From Candidatus Amulumruptor caecigallinarius (GTDB lineage: Bacteria > Bacteroidota > Bacteroidia > Bacteroidales > Muribaculaceae): a stretch of 64,000 nt of DNA. The position numbers and the translations under genes are program-made. Every line of letters begins with the position of its first letter. Positions within the stretch are counted from its first letter, which is position 1. Shown here piece by piece: positions 1-8,657 of the stretch. A model generated the notes under the pieces. It was not told where the DNA came from. It searched no databases and worked only from the letters and a program-made list of their open reading frames with translations. The stretch lies in NCBI GenBank assembly GCA_944321825.1, contig CALUMU010000011.1:20002-84001 (forward strand). Direction: 5' to 3'.

Positions 1-824
1 ACATGGCCTATCGGAGCATCGAACACTACCGGGAAGTCGTACCCGGCTACCATACGCGCTATCATGTCCTCCATCTCCTTGGCTTTCGCACCGGGATAGT
101 CGGTAAACTGACCGACTACAAGCCCCTTGATCCGGTCGAAAACTCCCATCAGTTTCAACTTGTACATCTGACGCTCAACCTTGTAGACCGGCTCGGCAAT
201 ATCTTCCATAAACAGGATTATATCCCCTTCCTGGTTGAAAAAGTCATAGGGCGTACCTATCAGAGCGTCAAACACGGCAAGATTGCCTCCATAGAGCCGG
301 CCTGAAGCCTCACCCAGTCGGTTACGAGCATCAGCCGGGAGTTCATAGGTTATGAGAGTACCACGGAGTATGTCAAACAATGCCCGCGAATCATCGTCCT
401 CTCCATTGGTCTTGGCTAAATGCGAGGTCATGCTGCCATGTATGCTCTCTATGCCGTTTTTGGCCAGCAGGGCATGGAGTATCGTTATGTCGCTGAACCC
501 TATAAGCCATTTGGGATTGTCACGCAGCGGAAGCGAATCAAGCTGCTGCAGGATATGCACAGCCCCATAGCCGCCGCGCGAACACATTACAGCCTTAATC
601 TCCGGATCAAGAAGCGCCTGACGGAGGTCGGCATAACGCGCCTCCTGAGTGCCGGCATACGAGCCGTCATGATCATAGGCATGGTCGCCGACCACAGGCA
701 CCCAGCCCTGCTCCTGCAATACAGGGAGCGACGCTTGGATATACTCGGCATTTACCGCCCCGCTGGGCGACACTATGGCTATCTTGTCGCCCTCCTGAAG
801 CGCGGGCGGAGTTATGATGGTCAT
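1..824 (-). CDS. LD-carboxypeptidase (peptidase S66, LdcA/MccF family), C-terminus beyond window
   Basis: The reverse strand reads open from 824 to the window edge. The protein begins MTIITPPALQEGDKIAIVSP, the usual opening of S66 peptidases, which cleave the L,D bond of murein tetrapeptides in recycling or remove microcin C-like peptides. The nucleophile motif GFSDIT, a later FMEDIAEPVYKVERQ segment carrying the expected Glu, and PIGHV with the catalytic His near the edge complete the Ser-Glu-His triad. About 274 residues are visible, so only a short tail is missing. An upstream in-frame ATG at 854 would add ten residues; 824 fits the family better. It follows the radical SAM gene at 883 by about 58 bp on the same strand and is probably co-transcribed. 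No signal peptide, so cytoplasmic. Confidence 0.85.
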   Translation of the reverse strand, partial: MTIITPPALQEGDKIAIVSPSGAVNAEYIQASLPVLQEQGWVPVVGDHAYDHDGSYAGTQEARYADLRQALLDPEIKAVMCSRGGYGAVHILQQLDSLPLRDNPKWLIGFSDITILHALLAKNGIESIHGSMTSHLAKTNGEDDDSRALFDILRGTLITYELPADARNRLGEASGRLYGGNLAVFDALIGTPYDFFNQEGDIILFMEDIAEPVYKVERQMYKLKLMGVFDRIKGLVVGQFTDYPGAKAKEMEDMIARMVAGYDFPVVFDAPIGH

Positions 825-882
825 GACTACTGACAATATGGTATTTAATAACATGTCGGGATATTCGTGGAGTTATGTAGGG

Positions 883-1662
883 TTACGCAGATACTTGCAC
901 CTTGATGCCATGGCGGCGGATGTCATCGGCAATCCGCTCCAACTCATCTTTGGAAACTTTCTCCAACTTCTCCTCCGGAGTCTTGCGGTCAATCGAGTAT
1001 ATCATCACCTCCTGGGGCTTCACCTCCTCATAGGCCGCAATAAGTGCAGCCACCTCCTCGGCAGTGGTGTTGTCTATCGCCACGCCGTCATGGCTGCCAC
1101 GGAGCATCATGGTCTGTATGATGACATGTCCGTCAAACCGCTTAAGCTGGTCTATGACACGCCGTGCGGAGTACGATGTCTGGTTAGGACGGTCTATAAG
1201 GCGGATTGTGTCATCCTTGGCCGAGTCGAGCTTCTGGATATTGTTGTCGACCAGCCTGAGAGCCTCTACCACATCGGACTTATGCAGCATCGTGGCATTG
1301 GACAGCACCGATATCTTTACCTGTGGGAAATATCTGTCACGCAGCGCGACAGTGTCGGATATTATCCATGCGAAATCAGGATGCAGGGTAGGCTCGCCGT
1401 TGCCCGAAAACGTGATGACATCGAGCGGAGCACCCTCGGCGTGAAGCTGTTTCAACTTCGATTCAAGCGCATCCGCCACCTGCCGGCGCGTCGGCAGGCC
1501 GGTCGTGCCGGCACCCTGCGCGTTGTACCCGGCCTCGCAATAGAGGCAGTCGAAAGTACACACCTTGCCGTCATCAGGCATAAGGTTCACACCGAGCGAC
1601 GAACCCAAACGGCGGCTGTGAATCGGACCAAATATGGTCGAATGGAATAAAACTGTCTGCAT
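883..1662 (-). CDS. radical SAM protein, wyosine-base-formation-like (COG0731-type)
   Basis: The 259-residue protein has the radical SAM cluster CTFDCLYCE (Cys35, Cys39, Cys42, the CxxxCxxC pattern), a GNGEPT motif after beta-strand 2 and a SNATML segment, all typical of the SAM-binding barrel. The N-terminal FGPIHSRRLGSSLGVNL stretch is characteristic of a family of stand-alone radical SAM proteins common in Bacteroidetes and related to the TYW1-like group. The substrate is not known to me and cannot be read from the sequence. It lacks the SPASM-type extra cluster. It heads a short minus-strand unit with the LD-carboxypeptidase; a -7 box lies 36 bp upstream of the start. Confidence 0.85.
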   Translation of the reverse strand: MQTVLFHSTIFGPIHSRRLGSSLGVNLMPDDGKVCTFDCLYCEAGYNAQGAGTTGLPTRRQVADALESKLKQLHAEGAPLDVITFSGNGEPTLHPDFAWIISDTVALRDRYFPQVKISVLSNATMLHKSDVVEALRLVDNNIQKLDSAKDDTIRLIDRPNQTSYSARRVIDQLKRFDGHVIIQTMMLRGSHDGVAIDNTTAEEVAALIAAYEEVKPQEVMIYSIDRKTPEEKLEKVSKDELERIADDIRRHGIKVQVSA

Positions 1663-1698
1663 GGGACATTGATTGAGCGAGTATTCACTTTATACCGA

Positions 1699-1706
1699 CA
1701 AAGTTA
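1699..1706 (-). promoter_or_regulatory. -7 box of the radical SAM gene
   Basis: The reverse strand reads TAACTTTG, an exact match to the Bacteroidetes TAnnTTTG box, 36 bp before the ATG at 1662. No TTG was found at the preferred 19-20 bp upstream spacing. Confidence 0.5.
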
Positions 1707-1769
1707 ACAATTTTATCATGCTTATGTTTAAAAAAGTGCCCTTTACCTGCCTCGTGCGGTCCCTATAGG

Positions 1770-1800
1770 TTGTGAAATCAGCGTGTTTTGCGTAAATTTG
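1770..1800 (+). promoter_or_regulatory. promoter of the antiporter pair
   Basis: TTG (1770-1772), a 20-bp spacer and TAAATTTG (1793-1800) form a full Bacteroidetes -33/-7 promoter. Expected start of transcription is near 1806, giving a leader of about 45 nt for the gene at 1853. Confidence 0.7.
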
Positions 1801-1852
1801 CATATACTACTACACCAAAACATACGTCTACAACATCCATATCCTCCTACAA

Positions 1853-3337
1853 ATGGAAATCACCCCCGGCAACATAATGTTGGTCGTAGCCATACTGCTG
1901 TTTTTCAGCGTATTTTTCGGCAAAGCAGGAAGCAAATACGGGCTGCCGTCACTGCTGGCATTTCTCGGCATAGGGATGCTCGCCGGAGTGGACGGATTCG
2001 GCATACAGTTTGACAGCGCGGCCACAGCCGAGTTCATCGGCATGGTGTCGCTGTGCATAATCTTGTTTTCTGGCGGATTGGACACCGAGTTCAGCAAGAT
2101 ACGCCCTGTACTTGTCCCAGGTCTGATATTAGCCACAGTGGGGGTGCTGCTGACCACCATATTGACGGGTATCTTCATACACGAGCTGATGAGGTATATG
2201 ATGCCTCAGTACGCATTCGGGTGGCTTGAATCGCTGCTTCTGGCCGCCATCATGTCGTCGACCGACTCGGCATCGGTATTCTCCATACTCAACACCTCGC
2301 GCATAGGGCTGCGCCAGAAGCTCAAACCGATGCTCGAATTGGAGAGCGGCAGCAACGACCCTATGGCCTACCTGCTGGTCATCCTGCTGATTTCGCTGAT
2401 CGACGGAGGCGAGCAGATTACCGGCGGTCTCATAGCCTCGTCCATGCTCGACCTTGTCATCCAACTCGGCGTAGGCACCGCCACAGGGCTTATCATAGGA
2501 TATCTGACAGTCAAAGTGGTCAATATCCTGCATTCAAGCAATGAATTTCTCTATCCGGTACTCGTGATAGCATGCTGTTTCTTCACATTCGCGGTCACAA
2601 ATTTCGTAGGAGGCAACAGCTATCTTGCGGTATACATAGCCGGATTAGTGGTCGGAAACAGCCGCCTGAGCCTGAAACGCACCATATCGACATTTTTCGG
2701 CGGCTTCACATGGCTCGTGCAGATCATAATGTTCATCTCTCTCGGACTCCTCGTCAATCCCCATGAGCTTATCGACATCATATGGCCCGGACTCCTGTTA
2801 GGTATATTCATGATACTGGTATCGCGTCCGGCTGCGGTATTCCTGTGTCTCGCACCATTCAGGCAGTTCTCCCTTAAAGCCAAGACCTACATCGGCTGGG
2901 TAGGTCTGCGTGGTGCAGTACCCATCATCTTTGCCACATACGCCTTGATGTCGCCGGGGGTAGAGCATGCGCGGTTCATGTTCAACCTTGTGTTCTTTAT
3001 CACCCTTCTGTCACTGCTCATACAGGGCACTACCGTCACATCTTTCGCCCGATGGTTGGGGCTGACTACTCCTGTCAAATCACGGACATTCGACATAGAC
3101 CTGCCTGACGAAATCGAAGGCTCGTCATCCGAAATGGTCATCGCGCCAGAACATCTTTCCGACGGCAACCTGATGAGCGAGCTGAAGCTGCCCCAGCGCA
3201 CACTGGTAGTGATGATAAAGCGTGATGACAAATACCTCGTACCAAAGGGCAACACACGCCTCTATATAGGAGACATATTGCTGCTCCTGACCGGGGCAGA
3301 GCCGAAGGAGGCCAAGCCCGCCGCCCAGCAAGCATAA
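1853..3337 (+). CDS. potassium/proton antiporter, CPA1 family (NhaP2/CvrA-like)
   Basis: The 494-residue protein has about twelve hydrophobic segments over residues 1-400 and a soluble C-terminal domain. It opens with a family-typical PSLLAFLGIGMLAG segment and carries GGLDTEF, SSTDSASVFSIL and ELESGSNDPMAYLL, the conserved acidic transport core of CPA1 exchangers. The last ~90 residues (from LPDEIEG) resemble a TrkA-C/RCK-C domain, including an IGDILLLLTG ending, as in NhaP2-type K+/H+ antiporters that sense cytoplasmic ligands. It should exchange K+ or Na+ for protons at the inner membrane. A strong promoter precedes it and nhaD follows after 40 bp, suggesting one transcript for two different ion exchangers. 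Confidence 0.85.
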   Translation: MEITPGNIMLVVAILLFFSVFFGKAGSKYGLPSLLAFLGIGMLAGVDGFGIQFDSAATAEFIGMVSLCIILFSGGLDTEFSKIRPVLVPGLILATVGVLLTTILTGIFIHELMRYMMPQYAFGWLESLLLAAIMSSTDSASVFSILNTSRIGLRQKLKPMLELESGSNDPMAYLLVILLISLIDGGEQITGGLIASSMLDLVIQLGVGTATGLIIGYLTVKVVNILHSSNEFLYPVLVIACCFFTFAVTNFVGGNSYLAVYIAGLVVGNSRLSLKRTISTFFGGFTWLVQIIMFISLGLLVNPHELIDIIWPGLLLGIFMILVSRPAAVFLCLAPFRQFSLKAKTYIGWVGLRGAVPIIFATYALMSPGVEHARFMFNLVFFITLLSLLIQGTTVTSFARWLGLTTPVKSRTFDIDLPDEIEGSSSEMVIAPEHLSDGNLMSELKLPQRTLVVMIKRDDKYLVPKGNTRLYIGDILLLLTGAEPKEAKPAAQQA

Positions 3338-3377
3338 CAAAACCCTATTTAATACCACCTAAAACATATCCTGTCAA

Positions 3378-4721
3378 ATGATTGCAATGATGCTTGTAGT
3401 GTTTGTCATCGGATATCTGATGATAGCACTCGAACATGTCACCCACATCAACAAGGCCACGTTCGCCCTGCTGATGTGCGGTATCCTGTGGGCCATCTAT
3501 GCCATGTGTGGCCAAGATCCCGAACTCTCCCACGACCTTGTGATAGCCCTGGGAGACACCTGCGAGATTGTCGTGTTCCTCATCGGAGCCATGACCATCG
3601 TCGAACTGATTGACCGCTACGGCGGCTTCAACATCATAGTCCATAAAATACACGCATCCGACAAACGCAGGCTGATGTGGGTGCTTGCTTTTGTGACATT
3701 CTTCATGTCAAGCATCCTTGACAACATGACCACCACCATAATAATGGTGATGATGCTCCGGCGTATGCTCACGGTGCAGAAGGAGCGGTGGCTGTTTGCA
3801 TCGGTCATAGTCATCGCAGCCAACAGCGGCGGTGCATGGTCACCCATAGGCGACATCACCACCATCATGCTCTGGATGAAAAACTATGTGTCGTCAGTCG
3901 ACCTGATTGTCAATCTCATCATACCTTGCATCGCATCGGTGGTTGTGCCGGTGATGATAGCCTCCCGCCAGATAGAGCCGGCACCTGTCGAGGCTCTCAA
4001 CAGCCAGGACAAGCGTGTCGGATATGAGTTGTCCAAAGAACACCACGGCCTCTCTGTAGCCATATTGTGCTGCGGCGTAGGAGGCCTGCTGTTCGTCCCT
4101 GTATTTAAAGCCGTCACCGGACTGCCTCCCTATATCGGCATCATAATATCACTTGCCGTGCTGTGGCTCATCACCGAGTGCATCGTCAACCATTACAAGC
4201 TCGAAGGCAAGATGGAGGGGCGTGTGTCATCGGCACTCAAAGGTGTGGATATGCCCACAATACTGTTCTTCCTCGGCATTCTGATGGCCGTGTCGGCCCT
4301 ACAGCAGGCCAACATCCTCAATGCCATCGCCAACTGGCTCAACGACAACATCCATGAGGTATATATCATCAACGGCATCATCGGCGTGCTGTCATCCATC
4401 GTCGACAACGTACCCCTCGTGGCGGCATGTATGAACATGTACCCTGTGGCTACCGAAGCGGCCATACAGGCATCGGCCGACCCGACCTATCTGGCTGCGT
4501 TCGTCGAGGACGGCGTGTTCTGGCACCTGCTGACATTCTGCGCCGGCGTAGGCGGTTCGATGCTCATCATCGGCTCGGCCGCCGGAGTCGTGGCCATGGG
4601 CATAGAGAAAATCTCATTCACATGGTATCTCAAACGCATCTCGTGGATGGCACTTGCCGGCTACATCGTAGGCATCGTACTCATCTGGGCTGAAGCCGCC
4701 CTCATCCCAGGCGTCCTCTGA
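3378..4721 (+). CDS. nhaD: Na+/H+ antiporter NhaD
   Basis: The 447-residue polytopic protein matches the NhaD family of the ion-transporter superfamily. It has a VVFLIGAMTIVELID segment, SSILDNMTTTIIMV and ANSGGAWSPIGDITTIMLW, motifs in which conserved Asp, Thr and Ser residues form the ion path, and a second-half IVDNVPLVAACMNMY followed by a GVGGSMLIIGSAAGVVAMG segment. The two DN(M/V)(T/P) motifs lie in the inverted repeat halves. It should expel Na+ (or Li+) in exchange for protons at the inner membrane. The start at 3378 could instead be an in-frame ATG at 3387. A terminator follows at 4751. Confidence 0.9.
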   Translation: MIAMMLVVFVIGYLMIALEHVTHINKATFALLMCGILWAIYAMCGQDPELSHDLVIALGDTCEIVVFLIGAMTIVELIDRYGGFNIIVHKIHASDKRRLMWVLAFVTFFMSSILDNMTTTIIMVMMLRRMLTVQKERWLFASVIVIAANSGGAWSPIGDITTIMLWMKNYVSSVDLIVNLIIPCIASVVVPVMIASRQIEPAPVEALNSQDKRVGYELSKEHHGLSVAILCCGVGGLLFVPVFKAVTGLPPYIGIIISLAVLWLITECIVNHYKLEGKMEGRVSSALKGVDMPTILFFLGILMAVSALQQANILNAIANWLNDNIHEVYIINGIIGVLSSIVDNVPLVAACMNMYPVATEAAIQASADPTYLAAFVEDGVFWHLLTFCAGVGGSMLIIGSAAGVVAMGIEKISFTWYLKRISWMALAGYIVGIVLIWAEAALIPGVL

Positions 4722-4750
4722 CCCGACACAGCACTTGCACCTATCCGCAT

Positions 4751-4797
4751 AATGTGGGCTGCGACACTTCACCTTGTCACAGCCCACATTGATTTTT
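4751..4797 (+). terminator. Rho-independent terminator after nhaD
   Basis: An 11-bp stem, AATGTGGGCTG (4751-4761) with CAGCCCACATT (4780-4790), has additional GACA/TGTC pairing inside and is followed by GATTTTTATG. Confidence 0.8.
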
Positions 4798-4892
4798 ATG
4801 CATATCCCTGACGATAAGACGAATACAGGCACGATGTGAAAAAATGGGACAACAACTGTGAAGAAACAGGACAACAAGAGCCAAAAATTCCA

Positions 4893-4922
4893 TTGCCGAA
4901 AGCCGCATCGCCACTACTTTTG
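4893..4922 (+). promoter_or_regulatory. promoter of the leukocidin-like lipoprotein
   Basis: TTG (4893-4895), a 19-bp spacer and TACTTTTG (4915-4922) match the Bacteroidetes consensus. Transcription would begin near 4929, about 94 nt before the ATG at 5023. This rules out an upstream GTG at 4858 as start. Confidence 0.7.
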
Positions 4923-5022
4923 CAAAATATTTCGGGAGACAAGGCAACGACAGCCCCCGATAACGACTGACAAAATCCCCACAATCATCAGCACTGACTC
5001 TAACAAATTTAAATCAAAACGA

Positions 5023-6546
5023 ATGAAAAAGATTCCTGTAATCTTTAGCGCACTGCTGCTGGCACTGATGTCATCGTGCAGCGATGACGAACCAGCAACC
5101 ACGGCGGCCGGAAACGATGGCGAAAATACCGGGACAGAATCTCCTGCACCATCTGAAGTAGTGTCCAATGGCGAAGTATGCCAGCTGAAAACCGCCGACC
5201 TGACCTCTGACATCCCCGATTATATGAGAGGCCAGGTCGAAACACGCTTTACCAACGTAAGCCAGACTATAGACGCAAGCACTCAGATAGTACTCGTGTC
5301 GACATCTGCTCTGTCAAGCCACGATGCCGCTATATTCGACGCCTATCAAAACGGTGCAACCATAGTTTTCATCGACGCAGACAAAGCTACGGCTCTGCAA
5401 TGGCTCGACAACCACGATATAGAATATGCCGGCGACCGTAGCGACTTTGACGATCTGCATCTCATATATGCGTTCAACAACCGCCACCGCTACCTGCTCT
5501 TTGACGATTTCGTGGATGACGGCAGCGAAGAAGAACTGGAGATGCTGCCTGTAAGGTTCGACTCGGCAATCGCATGGCTCAACAGATATGCGGACGATGC
5601 CGATGCCGTCACCGATAATGCGTCGGCGGCATTTTCCCGGTCCGGGGATGTGTACGACATAGCGCGCACGTTCGGCAGACAGGTTATCACCCATAGTTTT
5701 GCCGTATCGCTGAATAAGAAAGTCTCCACTGGAATACTGGGCGGCGATACACTATACAAGACATCAGCCATAGACGTGACCTTAGTCATATATCCGTTAT
5801 ACTCCATCAAGGCAAACGGCACGTCGGCAGGTGACTATTACATAGTGGAAGGTTACGTCAACGCCCACAATGCCGGCATGTACAATGGCACATGGACTAA
5901 TTGGCACGGATGGATTCCATCCCATCTGTGTGCATACTACATGTCCAAACTCAATTTTACAGCCGAAATAACCACCCCAGGGCTTAACGTGACATTCCCT
6001 GTCGGCGGAACCCCCGTACCTCAGACCACAGCGTCTTCGACCACATATTCTTCAGGCTTCTCATGGTCGATTAGCGGCTCCCTCACTGGGAAATTCGGAA
6101 ATGCTGGAATGGTGGAAGGCGACCTGGGAATCTCAGGGTCGTTCGGATGGAACAATTCCCAAACACGTGTATTGAAAGATGTCGAAATAGAACGTGACAC
6201 ATACGGCGGCAAAGTCCACTGGACTTACACTTTCAACAACCTGCCATATGCGGAAGGCTTTATTGGGTACGTAGATATCCCCAAACTGGCCATTTCGGAT
6301 TTCGAATCCGACTATACTTGGATATGGTGGATACCTGACAGCAAAAATTATGAGGATAAAGCTGATAAACTTCAGCCCACCTACAGCGCAACGATTACGA
6401 TAGAACCCGAATACACAGGTTATTACTGGTATAACACATATGTTCAATTCGGAACCAATAAATGGTCTGATGGCATAACGGATAAGGAAAAGGCCTTTAC
6501 GTTCAAGCTCATCCCACCCCAGAGGGTTTCATCCACCCAAAAGTGA
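5023..6546 (+). CDS. lipoprotein with leukocidin/cytolysin-like C-terminal half
   Basis: The 507-residue protein starts MKKIPVIFSALLLALMSSC; the SSC lipobox puts the lipidated Cys at 19, followed by an acidic and Thr/Ser-rich linker. Residues ~50-190 look like a globular domain I do not recognise. The C-terminal ~300 residues resemble the leukocidin/hemolysin beta-barrel toxin fold: an alternating Ser/Gly/Thr segment (YSSGFSWSISGSLTGKFG, then GDLGISGSFGWNNSQTR) that could be the stem hairpin, a VHWTYTFNN segment, an aromatic run TWIWWIPDS as in a membrane-binding rim, and LQPTYSATITIEPEY, which matches the late F/L-x-P-S/T-F-x-A-T signature of that family. This assignment is by eye only. The gene has its own promoter and terminator, so it is monocistronic. 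Alternative: an unrelated surface beta-sandwich lipoprotein. Confidence 0.6.
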   Translation: MKKIPVIFSALLLALMSSCSDDEPATTAAGNDGENTGTESPAPSEVVSNGEVCQLKTADLTSDIPDYMRGQVETRFTNVSQTIDASTQIVLVSTSALSSHDAAIFDAYQNGATIVFIDADKATALQWLDNHDIEYAGDRSDFDDLHLIYAFNNRHRYLLFDDFVDDGSEEELEMLPVRFDSAIAWLNRYADDADAVTDNASAAFSRSGDVYDIARTFGRQVITHSFAVSLNKKVSTGILGGDTLYKTSAIDVTLVIYPLYSIKANGTSAGDYYIVEGYVNAHNAGMYNGTWTNWHGWIPSHLCAYYMSKLNFTAEITTPGLNVTFPVGGTPVPQTTASSTTYSSGFSWSISGSLTGKFGNAGMVEGDLGISGSFGWNNSQTRVLKDVEIERDTYGGKVHWTYTFNNLPYAEGFIGYVDIPKLAISDFESDYTWIWWIPDSKNYEDKADKLQPTYSATITIEPEYTGYYWYNTYVQFGTNKWSDGITDKEKAFTFKLIPPQRVSSTQK

Positions 6547-6590
6547 CAAACCAAGCTGACACTCAGCACATTTCTCTTACTATATGCAAC

Positions 6591-6621
6591 CACGCCCCGG
6601 TGACTGTCTCATCGGGGCGTG
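6591..6621 (+). terminator. GC-rich hairpin between convergent genes
   Basis: CACGCCCCG (6591-6599) pairs with CGGGGCGTG (6613-6621). No strong U-run follows on either strand, but the position between the convergent lipoprotein and purT genes suggests a terminator for one or both. Confidence 0.5.
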
Positions 6622-6657
6622 TGCTGTATGTGTGGTATGAGGGGCTGAGGGAAGGGA

Positions 6658-7851
6658 TTAGCGAGGGAGCAGATGGACTTGGAGGGCTGCATAAGCTCGG
6701 TCGGCCTTGGCGCGGGCCTCGTCAAGGGTGTCGGCGGTAGCGAGAATCACGCCCATGCGGCGGTGACCTTTTACCTCCGGCTTACCGAAGATGCGGAGCT
6801 GCACGCCCGGCTCGGCAAGTACCGCCTCCAAGTTATCCATCACCACCTTATCGGTGTCGCCCTCGACGACTATGGCACGGGAAGCCGACGGGCCATAGAA
6901 ACGTATGGACGGAACAGGCAAACCAAGCAACGCACGAGCATGGAGTGCAAACTCGCTGAGATCCTGCGATATCATCGTCACCATGCCTGTGTCATGCGGA
7001 CGGGGCGAAACCTCGCTGAAGATGACATCATCGCCCTTGACAAACAGTTCGACACCGAAGATGCCGTAGCCTCCGAGAGCGCCTGTGACAGCGGCTGCTA
7101 TCTCACGCGCCTTGTCAAGCGCAACGGTGTTCATGGGTTGTGGCTGCCATGAATAGCGGTAGTCGCCATCGACCTGTATGTGGCCGACAGGCTCGCAAAA
7201 CACGGTGCCGCTGACGCTGCGCACCGTGAGCAGGGTGATTTCATAGTCAAAGTCGACAAAGCCCTCCACTATGACACGTCCAGCACCGGCACGCCCACCC
7301 TCCTGAGCTATGTGCCATGAACGCTCTATATCGGCATCAGTCTTGATGACCGACTGGCCGTGACCCGACGAACTCATTACCGGCTTGACCACGCAGGGGA
7401 TACCGATTTCAGCAACAGCCTGCCGGAATCCCACATAATCATCGGCAAAACGGTAGGGCGACGTGGGCAGCCCTAACTCTTCGGCAGCAAGGCGGCGTAT
7501 GCCCTCGCGGTTCATGGTCAGCAGAGCGGCACGTGCATTGGGAGTCACATTGCAACCAATCTCTTCTTCAAGCTTGACCAACATAGGTGTAGCGATAGCC
7601 TCCACTTCCGGAATTATGTGGTCAGGACGTTCCTGCTCGATGATGGCTTTAAGAGCCTCTCCATCAAGCATATCGACCACATAGCTCCGATGGGCTACCT
7701 GCATGGCCGGTGCATCGGGATATTTGTCACATGCTATGACCTCCACGCCGTAACGCTGGAGTTCGATAGCGACTTCCTTGCCAAGCTCTCCGCTGCCGAG
7801 AAGCAGAGCTTTACGGCCAACGGGAGTCATCACTGATCCGATTTTAGTCAT
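6658..7851 (-). CDS. purT: formate-dependent GAR transformylase PurT
   Basis: The 397-residue ATP-grasp enzyme makes formyl-GAR from GAR, formate and ATP in purine synthesis, the folate-independent alternative to PurN. Residues 1-110 form the N-terminal domain, with [20 protein letters not shown] binding the phosphate region. The ATP-grasp domain shows [17 protein letters not shown] and [16 protein letters not shown], and the metal site segment [17 protein letters not shown] is diagnostic of PurT and PurK-type enzymes. Length equals the usual ~392. It is the last gene of a minus-strand set (prenyl synthase, tatD, purT), starting 23 bp after tatD. Other purine genes in the window (purF-like, purM) are elsewhere. 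Confidence 0.93.
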   Translation of the reverse strand: MTKIGSVMTPVGRKALLLGSGELGKEVAIELQRYGVEVIACDKYPDAPAMQVAHRSYVVDMLDGEALKAIIEQERPDHIIPEVEAIATPMLVKLEEEIGCNVTPNARAALLTMNREGIRRLAAEELGLPTSPYRFADDYVGFRQAVAEIGIPCVVKPVMSSSGHGQSVIKTDADIERSWHIAQEGGRAGAGRVIVEGFVDFDYEITLLTVRSVSGTVFCEPVGHIQVDGDYRYSWQPQPMNTVALDKAREIAAAVTGALGGYGIFGVELFVKGDDVIFSEVSPRPHDTGMVTMISQDLSEFALHARALLGLPVPSIRFYGPSASRAIVVEGDTDKVVMDNLEAVLAEPGVQLRIFGKPEVKGHRRMGVILATADTLDEARAKADRAYAALQVHLLPR

Positions 7852-7874
7852 AATGGTGGTTTGATATGGTTTGC

Positions 7875-8654
7875 TTATCTGTCGTTTAATCTGAACACTT
7901 CTACGGCATTGTGGGTCGTAGCCTCGTCAACCTCCTGCATAGTCAATCCCAAAGATGATGCTATATGTGCGGCTGTATGCACGAGATATGCGCTTTCGTT
8001 GCGCTTGCCTCTGTGCGGTACAGGAGCCAGATACGGAGAATCGGTCTCCAACAGCAGTCGGTCAAGCCCTATCGCGGGAAGCGTGTCACGCAGACGTGCA
8101 TTTTTGAACGTCACCACTCCGTTGATGCCGAAATACGGGCTGCGGACAGTATCGCGTATGCGCCTTACATCCTCATCGGTGCCGGTGAAACTGTGAAACA
8201 CCACATCTCCGTCAAATGCCGAATGCCTGAGCACGCCAAGTGTGTCATCAAGCCCATCGCGACAATGTATAATCAACGGCAACTGCAACTCGGATGCCCA
8301 CTGAGCCTGACGGAACAACGCTTCGCGTTGCTGGTCGCGATAGGTCTTGTCCCAGTATAAATCGATGCCCACCTCCCCTACCGCCACGTAGTCGTCGCAA
8401 TGGGTGCGCAACTCCATCTCTATCGCCTTAAGGTTCGCCTCCCAATCGCCGTCGATTTCGGTAGGATGCAACCCCATAGCCATAAATGTATTGTCGGGAA
8501 ACTGCTCATGCAGCTTGCGCTGCATCGCCACGGTTGATAGGGCCACATTGGGAAATATCATCTGCGGCACCCCGGCATCGATGGCACGGCGCACCGCATC
8601 CGCCGGAGACGGTGCAAACTCTTGAAGATAAAGATGCGTATGAGTGTCAATCAT
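7875..8654 (-). CDS. TatD family metal-dependent hydrolase (DNase)
   Basis: The 259-residue TIM-barrel amidohydrolase has the N-terminal HTH metal motif (MIDTHTHL, His5 and His7), GEVGIDLYW with the bridging Glu, IIHCRD, VFHSFTG and the closing [11 protein letters not shown] with a PHRGKRNES segment. These are all the metal ligands of TatD/YcfH 3'-5' exonucleases. The protein is cytoplasmic. It starts 3 bp after the prenyl synthase stop and purT follows 23 bp downstream, so the three are almost certainly one operon. The exact member of the family (TatD, YcfH or YjjV) cannot be fixed from this, so no symbol is given. Confidence 0.9.
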   Translation of the reverse strand: MIDTHTHLYLQEFAPSPADAVRRAIDAGVPQMIFPNVALSTVAMQRKLHEQFPDNTFMAMGLHPTEIDGDWEANLKAIEMELRTHCDDYVAVGEVGIDLYWDKTYRDQQREALFRQAQWASELQLPLIIHCRDGLDDTLGVLRHSAFDGDVVFHSFTGTDEDVRRIRDTVRSPYFGINGVVTFKNARLRDTLPAIGLDRLLLETDSPYLAPVPHRGKRNESAYLVHTAAHIASSLGLTMQEVDEATTHNAVEVFRLNDR

Positions 8655-8657
8655 CTA

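Noticed and set aside
814..1650. 278-codon plus-strand frame over the radical SAM gene
   Set aside because: The minus strand encodes a clear radical SAM cluster motif.
4858..5022. 55-codon N-terminal extension of the leukocidin-like gene starting at GTG
   Set aside because: The promoter (-7 box 4915-4922) lies inside it and the lipobox signal begins at 5023.
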